Source of the DNA: Glossina fuscipes | Lineage: Eukaryota > Arthropoda > Insecta > Diptera > Glossinidae | NCBI RefSeq assembly: GCF_014805625.2 | Contig: NW_023998458.1 | Location: 697,462 to 761,461 of the forward strand | Direction: 5' to 3' | DNA length: 64,000 bases | Part shown: positions 40,601 through 51,209 of the stretch, piece by piece | Layout of the letters: each line of letters opens with the position of its first letter | How positions within the stretch are numbered: position 1 is the first letter of the stretch | The notes under the pieces: model-generated | The model's database searches: none | Told to the model about the DNA's origin: nothing | Seen by the model: only the letters and a program-made list of their open reading frames with translations | Program-made: the position numbers and the translations under genes

Positions 40601-43600
40601 CTCGGTTATACGTTTCTCAATACGCGTAGGATCTCGTATACCAACCGAAGATTTAACTTGGTTTGAGGCCAAAGCCGCCGCCTGTTGCGTAGTATTTTTA
40701 ATGGTATTACCAGCACTTTTTACGGCACCCCATGTCTTATTCATCAACTGATTTCCCTCAAATAATTTTGGACGCGTCGATGATGAGGTCGTCGATATTG
40801 ATGACGATAAGGATAAACTCGAAGCATTATTAGCATTGCTGTTATTACCGTTCGCAAATTGAGTTTGATTGGGTGTTGTGTTGGCATTTCTAAAATAGTT
40901 TTGCTTATAAATTAATTTAAAGAGCAATAAAAACAGCAACAGCAACGTTTTACCTGTTATGCCTAGTGCAGGTTATTAATACTGCATCAGGTTCGTCGGA
41001 ACTTAAAATACAAATCGATTTGATTCGATACACTAAATGCGGTGGATAAAGCACACCAACCGGTATAGCCTCTTTAACTATCACAAGATGCGATTCATAA
41101 ACATTCGGTAACGATATAACACCCACTATGCCATGGGTAATACCAATGCATTCAATATCATCCACTGACGATAAATCCCAACCTATATAAGAGAAAAATA
41201 CAAACAAAAATAAATTATTCAAAATTGTTAAGCATAATGCATGTCGTGTGGCATGCTTTTATAACTAAAGGACAACCATACACTTTCGATTTTCATTTAT
41301 TTTATTAGGTTAATTGATTACAGCACGCCATTCGTGCTTGAATTTTTTTTCTTTTTTTATGAATGTTTTATTATACACACCACCGGAGAATGGATGTATA
41401 CTCATTGTTTCCTTTTCCATAATGTATGTAACAGCAAAAAGAAAGCTTCCAAGATCCGATCAAGTATATGTACTCTTGGTCAGCGCGGATTTCTGAATTG
41501 ATGAAGCCGTGTCTGCCCGTCTGTGTGTCTATGTGATGTGTGCTGCTGGTCACAGAAATGAAGATATCGCTGCTTTTTGTTCGATATATTTTTCATAGGG
41601 CAGTAAGAAAAATGCATACGTTATTGGCAGCTATAGACTCTCTATAACCTATAATACGCAGCAATCGAGCTTGCTCGATCGAAAGATTGAGCTCTGGCTT
41701 ATTATATTCGCCACTGAAAAATCGAGATAAATTCATTTTGTCAAAAAGAAACTTCAAGGACCAGGAGGAGTATAGACATTCTTGACCAGCATCATATTTT
41801 GAATAATGGATTCGAATCTCAATTACGGTTTTAATAAGGTCGATGGCCTTGGATGCTGGCGCTTTAAGACTTTAGTCTTAGAATTTATTTCTCTGGCTAA
41901 GTGTACAATAACACAATAATTATAATATCTTTTGCGTTCTTTTATTATTTTTTTGGACAAACCTATTGGGTATTAAAAGTTCGGCCTGAGCTGAATATGA
42001 TGTTCTTACTTGTTCATTTCCTTTGTATTTTTCTCTTTGTTTCTTTTGTAGACGCAACTGCTTTTTCTATTCAGCTATATTTCCAACGGAAGAACGCATT
42101 TTTATTATTGATTTCAATAATCAGTATTTTAATACTGAACTTAATGCTTTGAAATCTAATGTGGAGATGTTATAAACGAATGAATTTAACTGATTTCCGG
42201 ACGTAAGTGATAACGATAAAGTTCCTTTGCCTTGGTGGAGTCGTTAGATCGTTATTGGACGAATCGATTACTTTCTTAAATCTTAAATATGTCTTCACAC
42301 ACACCGTGCGGCGGACTAAAGTGAATTGAATTTTCTTAAAATTGTCAAAAAATTTTCTTATTTAGTATAAACTCAACTTAACATAGTTTAAAGTTGGTTC
42401 CGTCAAGTTCCATACAACGGTTTACACGACCAAAAAGCTTATCGAAAGAATGTTTAAAGGCACTTGTGGAGATGTCCTTCAGAACATACCGGTTTTCTTT
42501 CTATCCAATCCCGCGCTGACTACGAGTAAAATGTCATTCCCATTTGTTTTGGTAAGAAGCATGTAAACACCCTTTTTCGAAGGCCATGTGAAATGAATAA
42601 ATTGTCGTTTTAAGAAACATTACATCTTCCTTCTATTAATTTCAATGAAAATTTTGGCTGAGCCAAGAGAGAAACTCGCGCACAAATTTTACTTCACCAA
42701 CATATTTATCATAATTTAGCGCTTCACAGGCCATTTGCAAAAAGTGTTTACCACTCGCCAACTTCGCTACTGAGATAATCATTCGTCACCATAAATTTGT
42801 TTTACTAATTGAAGTGTTTCGTTACAAAGGTAATCGATTTAAAACAGAACTTGGCACGACGTTTTCCATATGTACCTAGTTCTACAAACACGGACCAATT
42901 GGACGCTTTTTTGTTTGTCAAATTGCCACAATCGCAGAAATGCGAACAGAAACCTGAAACTTGACACAACCATTGCCGCATTGATTAAAGATTCAAGGTT
43001 GAAAAAAGTTTACAATCTACACGCATATGCACGCTCATAATACAGTACAACTGAAACAATCTCGGTACAAAAACCTGGTTGTAGATATTCGTAGGGCTTT
43101 TCATACAAAAAAAAAGAGTTATTACGAAATTTCTTCCATTTCTTGAAGCCCGAGAATGAAAATGACTTACTCGGTTCTTTGCTGATTTTTGATCTCCTTT
43201 GCTTGATTCTTTTCTCGGTATTCATCTTTGTATCGGTGCAATAAATACACTATTATTTTTGACCTTTGCAGGTACGAGCCGTGCTTTTCCAACAACTCAA
43301 GCAATCATTAATTAAAAGAATACATCATTCACTTAGGAAAACAGAGAGGGTGCATGTTTTATGTATGTGCCGATGTGAATTTTCGAGCATTACAAGCTTT
43401 TAACCAGAACGGCGCCCGAAAGGCGGCATAACTATTTTTGATAATATTGTACGTGAAATTGTGTATTTGGTGTGAGATTAGTCCGGTATATATCAAATGG
43501 TGGACACTTAGATCGTTCAGTCTGAACACTATGGCGTTTCTACAGCAAATATCTGCAAATACTGCAATACGCAAAGGAAGCTAAGCTCGCCTTTCATCTC

Positions 43601-46600
43601 GTCTAAGCAGTAAGAAAGCAAAACGAAGGCTTAAAGATCGGCGATTTAACAGTACATAACTTAACAGTTACAGAATGAGCGAAATATTAAATGGTAAACG
43701 GTGCAAACAGACACACAGACACACACTGCCCTGGCCGCCATATTAATCATAAACGGTGAACACATGTGTAAGAGAGAAACTTGTGCGAATTGTATCTATA
43801 AAAAGCGTAAGTAATGAGAATGACTCTGCTGCTATTGTAGTAAATATAAGAAAATCATACCTATCCACCTGGATACCCAGAAATGTAATATTAAACCAGT
43901 AGAGTAAACCAATGAATAAACCGATAGCAGGTCAGACAGCGATGTATCGAATTTAAATCTAGAAATCACGAATGGCGTCTGTACTGTAAGTCTAAGAAGT
44001 AGATATGCAACATTTTCATATCTTTTAGTGATAAATATAAAAGGGCTCAAGGATTAACAAATCCAAATTAAATTTATTTGATAATAAAATCAAAAAAAAT
44101 ATTCGAATTTCGACAAAGGGAGCTGAAAAAGAATAAGCAATAAGAGGAAAGCCTACGCCCAAATTCTTTTTAAACAACTTCAGCCCAGTTAAAGTCAGTA
44201 AATTTTTTCTCTCTTTACCATTAACTTTATATAAAAAAATGTAATAAAAAAAAAAAATGGCCTCAATTTTTCTTCTTTTTTAGTGATTTGATTGACAAGT
44301 GCTGAAATGAAAGCTACACGAATGACAAGGTAAAGTAGCCTTTAAATACGTAAAAAAAAAAAAAAAAAATTCGTAGACAAAAATAACCATAAGTCTTAAA
44401 CCCTTAAAGACATTTTGCAAAGAAAAATGTTCGTCATAAATTATATATTAGGAGACAGTTCTATTGTCGAATGCTTACGTCAAGAAGAACAAGGGACTGT
44501 TTATTATATTTTATTGTTAAGAGTTTTATTTATAAAAACTTTTGTCTACATGTGTGCATAGAAGACGCGCTAAGTGTGTCTCACTATAGATTTATAAAAA
44601 GACTGTTCAAAGTGTGATTGTTTAGATATGCAAAGCAATTGAAACAAACTTTAAAGCATTTTTTTTTAACACGATCAAGGAATTGATAAATTTGCCTCTT
44701 CTTTTTTTCCCAATTTATTCGTTGAAACTTTGTATTTGAATACAAGTCGAGAAACTGCAATTGTCCAAAAAAAAAAGTGGCCCAGAGTCCTCAATTAAAG
44801 CCCTTACGGTTATTCAAATAACGAAAGTGATTCATTCCAAACTATGATCCGTAGCATTTAATTTCATCAAAACTTCGTCAAAATCTATCAAAAATTGAGG
44901 TCCGTAGGTTAAACACAAACAAATGGGACGGACAGTCAAGTTTAAGACGATCCAGAAAGGGATTCTGAATCGCTACGTATTAAAAGGGAATGTGTGCACC
45001 TCTCAAGTCTTTCTGGGTGTTGTATATATTGGCATAAGTTGCAAGTACCGTAGAGTACATAACAATTGAAAAGCCAAACCTTGCACTACGGAAAATGAGA
45101 GGCTCAAAACAGGATTCTTTTCTTTTTGAAGATTTGCTTGCTGAAGAAAAATTTAAAAAAACAGCCGGAAAAAAATTGTTTACGAAGTATCTTTTAACGA
45201 ATATACATTACACGTATTACGTAGGTACATCCACCAGTAACTTGAAAAGCACTATGTAAGGCCTAAATAAGGACAACGAATTAAAATTTAAATAAAAGTT
45301 CACAGAGTTAGCTATTGGTTGATAAGTTTTAGAAGGAGCTCAAACAATTTCCTAAGAAAATAGTCGATATTGTTGTTTTAAGCGGCTGGTCAGCTTTTCT
45401 AGAACTACACACATCAAAGTAGGAAACGTTAAAATTTATCATGACCTTCAAACGTTTACAATATTACCGATAAATATAGAATGAAAAATTAATTTAGCAA
45501 AACACTCGCAAATGACTTAACAAATAATCGAGTTCTTTGTTTTTTTTGCTTCCTAATACCCAGAATATGTTCGCCATCAGAGCTAGATTATAAGTCGTTG
45601 TGCGTTCACTCAACTATTCTGGAAATTCTTAAAATAGTTTTGGTTGGAAAAACTGTTAAGCTCTCCAAGCCAAAAAAAAAATAAAAAATAAAAACTCACA
45701 GCGCAGTGAAATACTTCAACTAAACTAAATTAAAGTAGGTAATCGTTATCGAATAGTAAACGTTGTCGCTGAAACAAGACCAGACCGACTAAGAATCCTC
45801 AATGAAAATTAATAAAATTACAAATCTTAGAAAACAAGCAACAAAGCGGCTTAAATTATAAAAACTAAAACAATCTGCACTTGCAAGTTAGCCAGCAGAA
45901 GATTTACAGCCGTATCCTACGCATGTTACTGCTCATCATAGTTACAAGCACTTGATATAGGGCCTGCCAAGGTCAAGCTTCTAATAGAATTATTATTATT
46001 ATTATTATGTCTACTACTGCAAAATACCAAATTTATTATAAAACAAACGGCCGACCCTTAAATACCCTCTACCACATTGCCTAACACAAATCTTATTTTT
46101 GCCACAAAATGCAAGCATTATACCCTGTTTTTATAGGAGCATATTATTCTGGGACTGTATATTAAAAATTAAACCTCTTTCCAAATGATGTCTTGCTTAT
46201 GGATCAATTTCCATCACCACATATTAAAACGTCGATTTTTTGGTGAGAATCTTTGTTAGGGCAGGCCGAGATGGCCCCAATTTAATATGGTTGAATTTTT
46301 TATCTTGAATTATTATTATGATATAATTTCCATCATAAAGCGTTACAATTTATACCTTTATGCCGTATGAAATTCAATTTTCGTTATATGACATAGGGTT
46401 CGAAAATTGCCCCAGCTAGTCCAAAGTTTTCATAACAAGTTAGAATGCCGAAATAATGCTACTTAGCCACTTCCGTCAAGAAATTTTGAAAGTTGAAATT
46501 TTTTCCACGACTTTACGTTTTTCCGGAAGAGAACGTTTTATGGGGACCGGTGCAAAAAATGGATCTATCCGAACCATTTTCAATAGCGTTCGTCCTTGGG

Positions 46601-47355
46601 TCTAAACGCGTCGTTGAACTAAATTTCATCACAATATCTCAGAAATTGCGACCTGTAGCTTGAACATAAATTTACATGGGCAGAAATCGAACGGACAGGC
46701 TAACTCAGATCGGACAATGATTTTGAATCGATCGGTGTAATAAAAGGCATTCCGCATGTAACATGCGTACGCACTTACTTAATATACCGTTGCACCACTA
46801 CTGATGTAGAGTATAATAAAATCAAAAATGACTAGAATTCCTCTAAGGTCTAGGGACTAGAAATCTGATATCGATATAAACCTGATGTTACTATTATAAG
46901 TTACAACCAGGATAACTAAATTAATTAATTCGCATATCTCTTGTGTTTTTCGAAGGTTAACGCCTCCTTATACCTATGAACAAAAGGCAAATTTGATGTT
47001 TTTTCCTTTGGGATTTATTCACATATGCCCATAATTTTCTACAAACACATAACTTTGCAGACAAATGTATTTATTTTTTCGATGCAGCATGCATGCAATT
47101 CTCCGCATATGCGTGACTCATTAAGCGGATAATCGTCTTAATAATTATTATTTGTCTAATTCTCTTTCCTTTTTTTTCATAGCTTCAGTAAACCCCTTTT
47201 TATTTACTTTTCAATCGTTTTTTTATTTTCTCGGCATTTTGCTTTTTTTATGGAGTACCTGCTTTAATTGTGAATTCCGATGTTTGTCGATTCCACCATA
47301 GACTTTTCCCGCGTTTTACAAAAATATAATAATTATCGGTTTGAAAAACTTCCAT
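34537..47355 (-). CDS. INPP5F: Sac2-type phosphoinositide 4-phosphatase (INPP5F orthologue), whole gene of 13 coding exons
   Basis: Family role: Sac2/INPP5F removes phosphate, chiefly the 4-phosphate, from phosphoinositides on endosomes. The reading starts MEVFQTDNYYIFVKRG (exon 1), runs through the Sac domain (exons 2-9) with the CX5R active site NCMDCLDRTNV in exon 6, then an hSac2-like region and a Ser/acidic tail, and ends in EEMWREHKCNTKLIAL. Conserved blocks such as SRRSRHRAGTRYKRRGVD, NYVETEQ, MWANNGD-like VLWANNGD, SRQYAG and YTRTGERK match the family closely. Joined exons: 47355-47259, 41182-40954, 40889-40433, 40297-40003, 39941-39749, 39051-38724, 38663-38593, 37695-37459, (gap)-37203, 36168-36038, 35976-35330, 34892-34748, 34665-34537; every junction keeps phase. 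About 55 residues are lost in the N gap at 37354-37453. The expected length of about 1090 residues is close to the human protein. Intron 1 is 6.1 kb; several others are 60-65 bp. Confidence 0.93.
34748..34892 (-). CDS. INPP5F: INPP5F exon 12
   Basis: Acceptor AAAATCAG. Encodes SSSPKDLRLTMEAGKLRQLK and TSPLTKIAKGVQNIGMNLD, like the family block SPFAKIRSSM...TQGINF. Donor AAG/GTATTT, phase 0. Confidence 0.85.
35330..35976 (-). CDS. INPP5F: INPP5F exon 11, acidic/Ser-rich tail
   Basis: Starts GMPRNLSESQLVQISSKAF after ATTTTAG. The 216 codons hold Ser/Asp/Glu clusters (GSDSEENDSSLYEPELDSD) and low-complexity tail sequence like the poorly conserved C-terminal half of INPP5F. It ends EHSR (split codon) at AAG/GTCGGT, a weak donor chosen because its phase fits exon 12. 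Confidence 0.85.
36038..36168 (-). CDS. INPP5F: INPP5F exon 10
   Basis: Acceptor GTTTCTAG. Encodes SFHSIVEMFRISLETAG and ends LLEVPK at AAG/GTAACA. Phases fit exons 9 and 11. It corresponds to the end of the Sac2 homology region (IAEMLQITKQAMG in human). Confidence 0.85.
37203..37353 (-). CDS. INPP5F: INPP5F exon 9 (5' end in gap)
   Basis: Encodes GILCLRINYKIDNAEGYFHM, the counterpart of the family's LHYRYKEASGYFHT block, and ends SEEIA plus one base at a GTAAGT donor. The true 5' border lies inside the N run. Confidence 0.88.
37354..37453. other. Assembly gap inside INPP5F
   Basis: 100 N of probably arbitrary size. By comparison with the family it hides the segment between IDANP and the GILCLRINYKID block, about 55 residues, including the start of exon 9 and possibly a further exon. 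Confidence 0.98.
37459..37695 (-). CDS. INPP5F: INPP5F exon 8b
   Basis: Acceptor TTTGTAG. Encodes YYLARFKDSYRQATIDLMLG and ends VGAWGLIDANPG at a GG/GTAAA donor right beside the gap. This is the form expected from other INPP5F proteins (YYLNRFKDAYRQAVIDLM in human). Confidence 0.92.
37943..38183 (-). CDS. INPP5F: INPP5F alternative exon 8a (tandem duplicate of 8b)
   Basis: After the acceptor TCTTCGTAG it reads, in the phase left by exon 7, FFIQNFTDTFRQCIIDLMQG. Exon 8b reads YYLARFKDSYRQATIDLMLG at the same place, so the two are homologous. The frame stays open for 79 codons to a stop at 37943-37945. It could be a mutually exclusive exon (a weak AAG/GTGGTG donor near its end leaves phase 2, as 8b does) or an alternative last exon giving a truncated Sac protein. 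Which of these is used, if either, cannot be told from the sequence. Confidence 0.6.
38593..38663 (-). CDS. INPP5F: INPP5F exon 7
   Basis: 71 nt encoding GDYTRTGERKISGMMKDGMN SAN plus a split Arg codon. It is followed by two different candidate downstream exons (8a and 8b), both with matching phase. Confidence 0.93.
38724..39051 (-). CDS. INPP5F: INPP5F exon 6 with catalytic CX5R motif
   Basis: Begins RGMRFENVS and carries the catalytic motif VNCMDCLDRTNVVQ, then LWANNGD and SRQYAGTNALK. Acceptor ACTTCTAG; donor AAAA/GTAAGT in phase 0. The nucleophilic Cys and the Arg of CX5R are both intact, so the enzyme should be active. Confidence 0.95.
39749..39941 (-). CDS. INPP5F: INPP5F exon 5
   Basis: Encodes EQETQEAFELHFIKELNTY, IVNLVEHGGKEKVIGDAYA and VTFDFHDYC (last codon split), matching the conserved middle of the Sac domain. 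Donor TG/GTAAGT. Confidence 0.93.
40003..40297 (-). CDS. INPP5F: INPP5F exon 4
   Basis: Begins DKTWILPIIQGFVQVE and includes SRRSRHRAGTRYKRRGVD and RGSVPIYWSQ. It ends at PRLDKG on a GTAGCT donor. A 61-bp intron (40002-39942) follows; without removing it the frame shifts and hits a stop. Confidence 0.93.
40433..40889 (-). CDS. INPP5F: INPP5F exon 3
   Basis: 152 codons. An Asn/Ser-rich linker comes first, then the Sac stretch RITEELHKIFDD, DSFYFCFDHDITNN and DERFFWNMHMIKDI. The exon ends on a GTAAGT donor in phase 0. Confidence 0.93.
40954..41182 (-). CDS. INPP5F: INPP5F exon 2
   Basis: After a TTATATAG acceptor it encodes WDLSSVDDIECIGITHG and a segment ending TCTRHNR. Its CAG/GTAAAA donor leaves phase 2. 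This is the start of the Sac domain N-terminal lobe. Confidence 0.93.
42300..42960 (-). mobile_element. Old mariner transposase fossil in INPP5F intron 1
   Basis: On the minus strand the N-terminal HTH block is readable with breaks (NETLQLVKQIYGDE near 42810), and the C-terminal end is readable near 42400 (AFKHSFDKLFGRVNRCMELDG then TNFK). Both are typical of mariner transposases. Most of the catalytic core is missing or scrambled, and no inverted repeats were found. It is older than, and different from, the copy at 27.6 kb. Confidence 0.55.
44850..45070 (+). repeat. Dispersed repeat family copy, degenerate
   Basis: Carries AATTTCATCAAAACTTCGTC, a gggacggacag block, gattctgaatcg and a tail tgcaagtaccgtagagtacat. 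It is more diverged than the copies at 46.6 and 56.4 kb. Confidence 0.4.
46540..46830 (+). repeat. Dispersed repeat family copy, best preserved
   Basis: Phrases in order: CCGAACCATTTTCAATAGCG, CGTCCTTGGGTCTAAACGCG, AAATTTCATCACAATATCTC, GAACGGACAGGC, GATTTTGAATCGATCGG, CTTACTTAATATACCGTTGC, ending near tgatgtagagtataataaaa. Confidence 0.65.
47259..47355 (-). CDS. INPP5F: INPP5F coding exon 1 (start codon)
   Basis: The 97-nt exon encodes 32 residues starting MEVFQTDN, with SLWWNR as in the family N-terminus (MELFQ...LWC in human). It ends in AAAGCAG followed by a GTACTC donor, phase 1, which joins exactly to exon 2 to give IKAGWDLSS. It is too short for a simple ORF search. An alternative first exon may exist near 41.7 kb. 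Confidence 0.9.
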
Positions 47356-47979
47356 TTGTGTTGCTTTAAGGTTTAGAAATGTAATATAATCAAGATTCGT
47401 GCAACACTTTCACTTCTTTTCATCGCAAATGACATTTTACAAATAAATGATGATAGTAAGAAAAATTTTATAAATAAATGAGTAAATAATAGGATTGCCA
47501 AGCTTCAGCGTCTTTTAATCCCACAACTGCAATGGCTTGACATTAAAAACTGTTATACTTTATTTGTTTTATATTTAACGCACATCAATTCTAAACTGTA
47601 GCTTCATGATGTCATTCTGTAATATGAATAATTTATATAGTTATATATATGAGTTATATGATTATAAATTTCTATTGATCGATATCGATCAACTTACCGC
47701 AAGTATTATTTTTCTTTTGCACCACAATGAGGAGAGTTTGACTTGTTATAAAAATGCATTTTCTCGTCATCACCAGCAACAGAAACGTTAATATTTTTGT
47801 ATATATTATTAAACTTAGGCACTCCACGAACCAACATTTTGTTATCTAAGCAGTAGAAGAAGCAACAAAAATTCTTAAGCAAAGCTGAAAATAGAAACGC
47901 AGTCAAAAAGAGAATACTTGAAAAGCATTTAAAACAACCTGTACGCTTATTATGTGCAAAAGCAGAAGAAGATCAATTC

Positions 47980-48790
47980 CGAACTAGACTCTGCGCCTTG
48001 CTTTTCAACAGGGAATTTAGCGAGGGCGTTTTTTAAAAATTATGACGGTTTAATTCTAAGCTAACTTGTAAAATAAAAGAAATTAAAAAATTTTATAATC
48101 GCGAATTTATTTTCAAACATAGAAGTGTGCCTAAAGAATTTTCGAATTCAACTGGTACGAACTTAATTCAGCTGTTAATCTGACAAAGACTTTGTAGAAT
48201 CGAAAGGCAGTTTACGTTACAATTTAATATTTTGTTTACTAGCTTGTATTTAAAGGAATACCAAATTTTGTATCGTGGATTTTATTGTGGTTTACCTGAA
48301 TGCTCGCGTTGCTTCTTTTACTTACTTAGGTGCTGGTAAGCCGAACAACCATTTATTTTAATATTTTCATGAATCTTAAATGATAATAAAATATAATATT
48401 ATTTTTTATATTAATTATCGAAACAGTAAATATATTAATTATATTAATTTCCTTTCTGCGACAACCTTACGCTGGTCACATCCTTAAGTTGGTCACAATC
48501 TTTTGTGGGAAGAAAGGATCGATACTTAGATTATATCTTACACATACACATGCAATAAATTTAACCAGAGAATAAATTCTTTTCTTTTAAAGCGCACTTG
48601 AGATTTGAAGCCACTCGGGCGGATAACTTGTAAAATTAAATAAGTTTTCCACAACACTATACATACATCTACAGGAGATGACAGAAGAGCAAAAGCGACC
48701 AAGTCAATTAAAAAGAATCGGAAACAATCAGGAAACCATTAAAAAGAATAACAATTTCTTTTATATATATTTTTATATATATTAACCAGC
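47980..48790 (-). repeat. Repeat copy B with an internal 562-bp insertion
   Basis: Blocks 48640-48790 and 47980-48070 match copy A at 28.7-28.9 kb in reverse orientation. The stretch between (48075-48636) has no counterpart there. TAACTTGTAAAAT stands on both sides of it (48062-48074 and 48624-48636), like a 13-bp target duplication. Confidence 0.7.
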
Positions 48791-49079
48791 TATTTTAAAT
48801 ATATAATAAAGCTATTATATAAATAAAGCTATTTATATTTAAATATAAATTATATAAAATGTAACAAATATCAATTTATTTATTTACTTATTTCATTTAA
48901 TGATAACATAAATTACAAACTAGACATTATTTGATTCGTAAATGTACACACACGCTCACATTCTTCTTTACGTAAATAAATTTGTGATATTTGCTAAATT
49001 TGGAGTTTACAGTAAGTATATTGTACCATAATTATAGATTTTTGAATAACATTCATGTTTTCTTTGCCTTGACAGAATT

Positions 49080-49335
49080 AGAAAGCAAGGCAAGCTCAGT
49101 CAGTCAGCAAGGTCAGTCTGTCAGTCCGTCTGTCAGTTTGTCTGTCGGGCTGTGATTTATTCAGTCAGCCAGTCAGTCTGTCGGTCCGTCTGCAAGTCAG
49201 TCAGTCAGTCAGTCAGCATATCTGTTTACAAGTCAGTCAGGCACTCAGTCAGTCTGTCTGTCTGTTTGCAAGCCAGTCAGTCAGTCAGTCTGTCTGTCGG
49301 TCTGCCTGTCTGTTTGCAAGCCAGTCAGTGAGTTG
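49080..49335 (+). repeat. (CAGT/CTGT)n tetranucleotide satellite
   Basis: Irregular mix of CAGTCAGT and CTGTCTGT units with longer phrases such as GTTTGCAAGCCAGTCAGT repeated. It lies 800 bp before HtrA2 and between the two facing gene starts. Confidence 0.9.
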
Positions 49336-50137
49336 ATTCCCTCGTGAATAGTTGAAACCAGAATGTTTACGTAGCAGGCGTAAGTTAATGAAAGCTGTAT
49401 AATAAGTGCATTAATTTAGGCGTAAGCAACATCATTGACAAAGAATGAGATTTACAAGAAAATGAGATAATGAAATGAAATTAAGAGAAAAAAAGAAACC
49501 GTGAGTAAAAATCGTTTAATAATAACAAAGTTTAATGGATAAAATTCGTCTTTTCGCCAATAATCACCGCAGTTATGTAAATTATTTACTGTTTGAAAAT
49601 ATAAAGCTGATTGACAAATTCGGAAAAAATGTAATGCTACGCCTTGGTCGTAGGCATATTTGCCCTTATAAATACGTCGTTAGCGGTACCGTTTATAAAA
49701 TTCTAATTCGATTCAATAAACGTCTTGGCAACTCATTTTTTACGGGTTTTAATTTAACAGATGCTTTTTTTCAAATCCGCCGCCTCAAAATAATTATTTG
49801 TTCTCATTTGCTCTCTTTCTGCCTTATGATATAGGGCGGAGATTCTCATTTCAATCATTTGTGTTGTTCCTCTGAGGTTGATTAGCATTTCGCTCTAAGC
49901 TTAAAAATCAACCTCTCTAAAGTAACCATTTAATTGCTTTGTCAAAAATAAAAACAAGAGAAAAACATCTGTTTTCTTCTACCACATAAGTATATATATA
50001 TATGTATAAATAAATCACAAAAAAAAAAAAAAAAATTTAGGAAACAAAACATAAATTTGCAAAATTCTTCACCTGCTTTTTGCAGCGAATCGAGCAAGAA
50101 GAGCATTTGGAAAAAGCACAGACATTAACTAAATTAA

Positions 50138-51209
50138 ATGGCATTACAGTATCTAAAGAGACTTGGATGGTCTATAAACAGAGTAAGCAGCAATAAACGA
50201 TTAAGATACGTAATGCCAATGATGCAAAAATATACCATAAATTCAAGTATCAGCTCGACAACGGAACGCATGTCTAATAACAATAACGGTCGTCAATATA
50301 AGCAAAAGAAGAAATTTGGTAAATTTTTTATACCCGTATTGGGTGCAGTTATTGTGGGTGGTATTTGTTATAATCATTCTGGCATCGTGGAAGCAAAAAC
50401 TATCAACCTCGCGGGACGCAGAAGGCAATATAATTTTATAGCCGATGTGGTTGAAAATTGTGCCGACTCTGTTGTTTATATTGAAATTAAAGATATGAGA
50501 CATTTTGACTATTTTACGGGGAAACCGGTAACGGCATCAAATGGTTCAGGGTTTATTATCGAATCGAACGGTATCATACTCACCAACGCTCATGTGGTTA
50601 TTAATAAACCTCACACCATGGTTCAAGTGCGTTTATATGATGGTCGGGTCTTCCCCGCTGTAGTGGAAGATGTCGATCAAAATTCAGACTTGGCCATAGT
50701 GCGCATACAGTGTAAAGATTTGCCTGTTATGCGTTTGGGGGAGAGTGCCAATTTGAGATCTGGTGAGTGGGTAGTGGCTTTGGGTAGCCCACTGGCATTG
50801 AGTAACACTGCAACGGCCGGTGTTATCAGTTCCACTCAGAGGCCATCACAAGAATTAGGTTTAACAAATCGCGATATAAATTATTTACAAACTGACGCGG
50901 CAATCACATTCGGTAATTCGGGTGGTCCACTAGTCAATTTGGATGGCGAAGCCATCGGTGTCAATTCAATGAAAGTAACGGCCGGTATTAGTTTTGCAAT
51001 ACCTATAGATTATGTAAAGCTGTTTTTGGAAAAAGTTAACGAGCGGCGTAAACGAGGCTCCTCCGGTCGCTTGACATATCCAGCCAAACGTTACATGGGC
51101 ATTACAATGTTAACTTTGACTAATGATATACTTAATGAACTGAAAATGCGTAGCCAAAACGTGCCCAGCAATCTAAAACATGGGGTCTTAGTATGGAAAG
51201 TGATATTAG
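50138..51209 (+). CDS. HtrA2: HtrA2 exon 1
   Basis: 357 codons plus one base. It holds the presequence, anchor, whole protease domain and start of the PDZ domain, and ends VWKVIL plus G at TTAG/GTAAGT. A 57-bp intron follows. Confidence 0.95.

Larger units (their letters stand above)
47356..50137. other. Region between the INPP5F and HtrA2 start codons
   Basis: The two genes face away from each other here. Contents: repeat copy B with its insertion, the CAGT satellite and AT runs. GAAACC/GTGAGT at 49500 and TTTTTGCAG at 50085 could be the borders of an HtrA2 5'-UTR intron, putting an untranslated first exon before 49500. Core promoters were not identified. Confidence 0.5.

Noticed and set aside
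49080..49335. Regular short repeats resembling a CRISPR array
   Set aside because: The units are irregular CAGT/CTGT tetranucleotides without unique spacers, in a eukaryotic genome.
49535..49834. 99-codon plus-strand ORF before HtrA2
   Set aside because: No homology, no splice signals and AT-skewed residues; likely chance.
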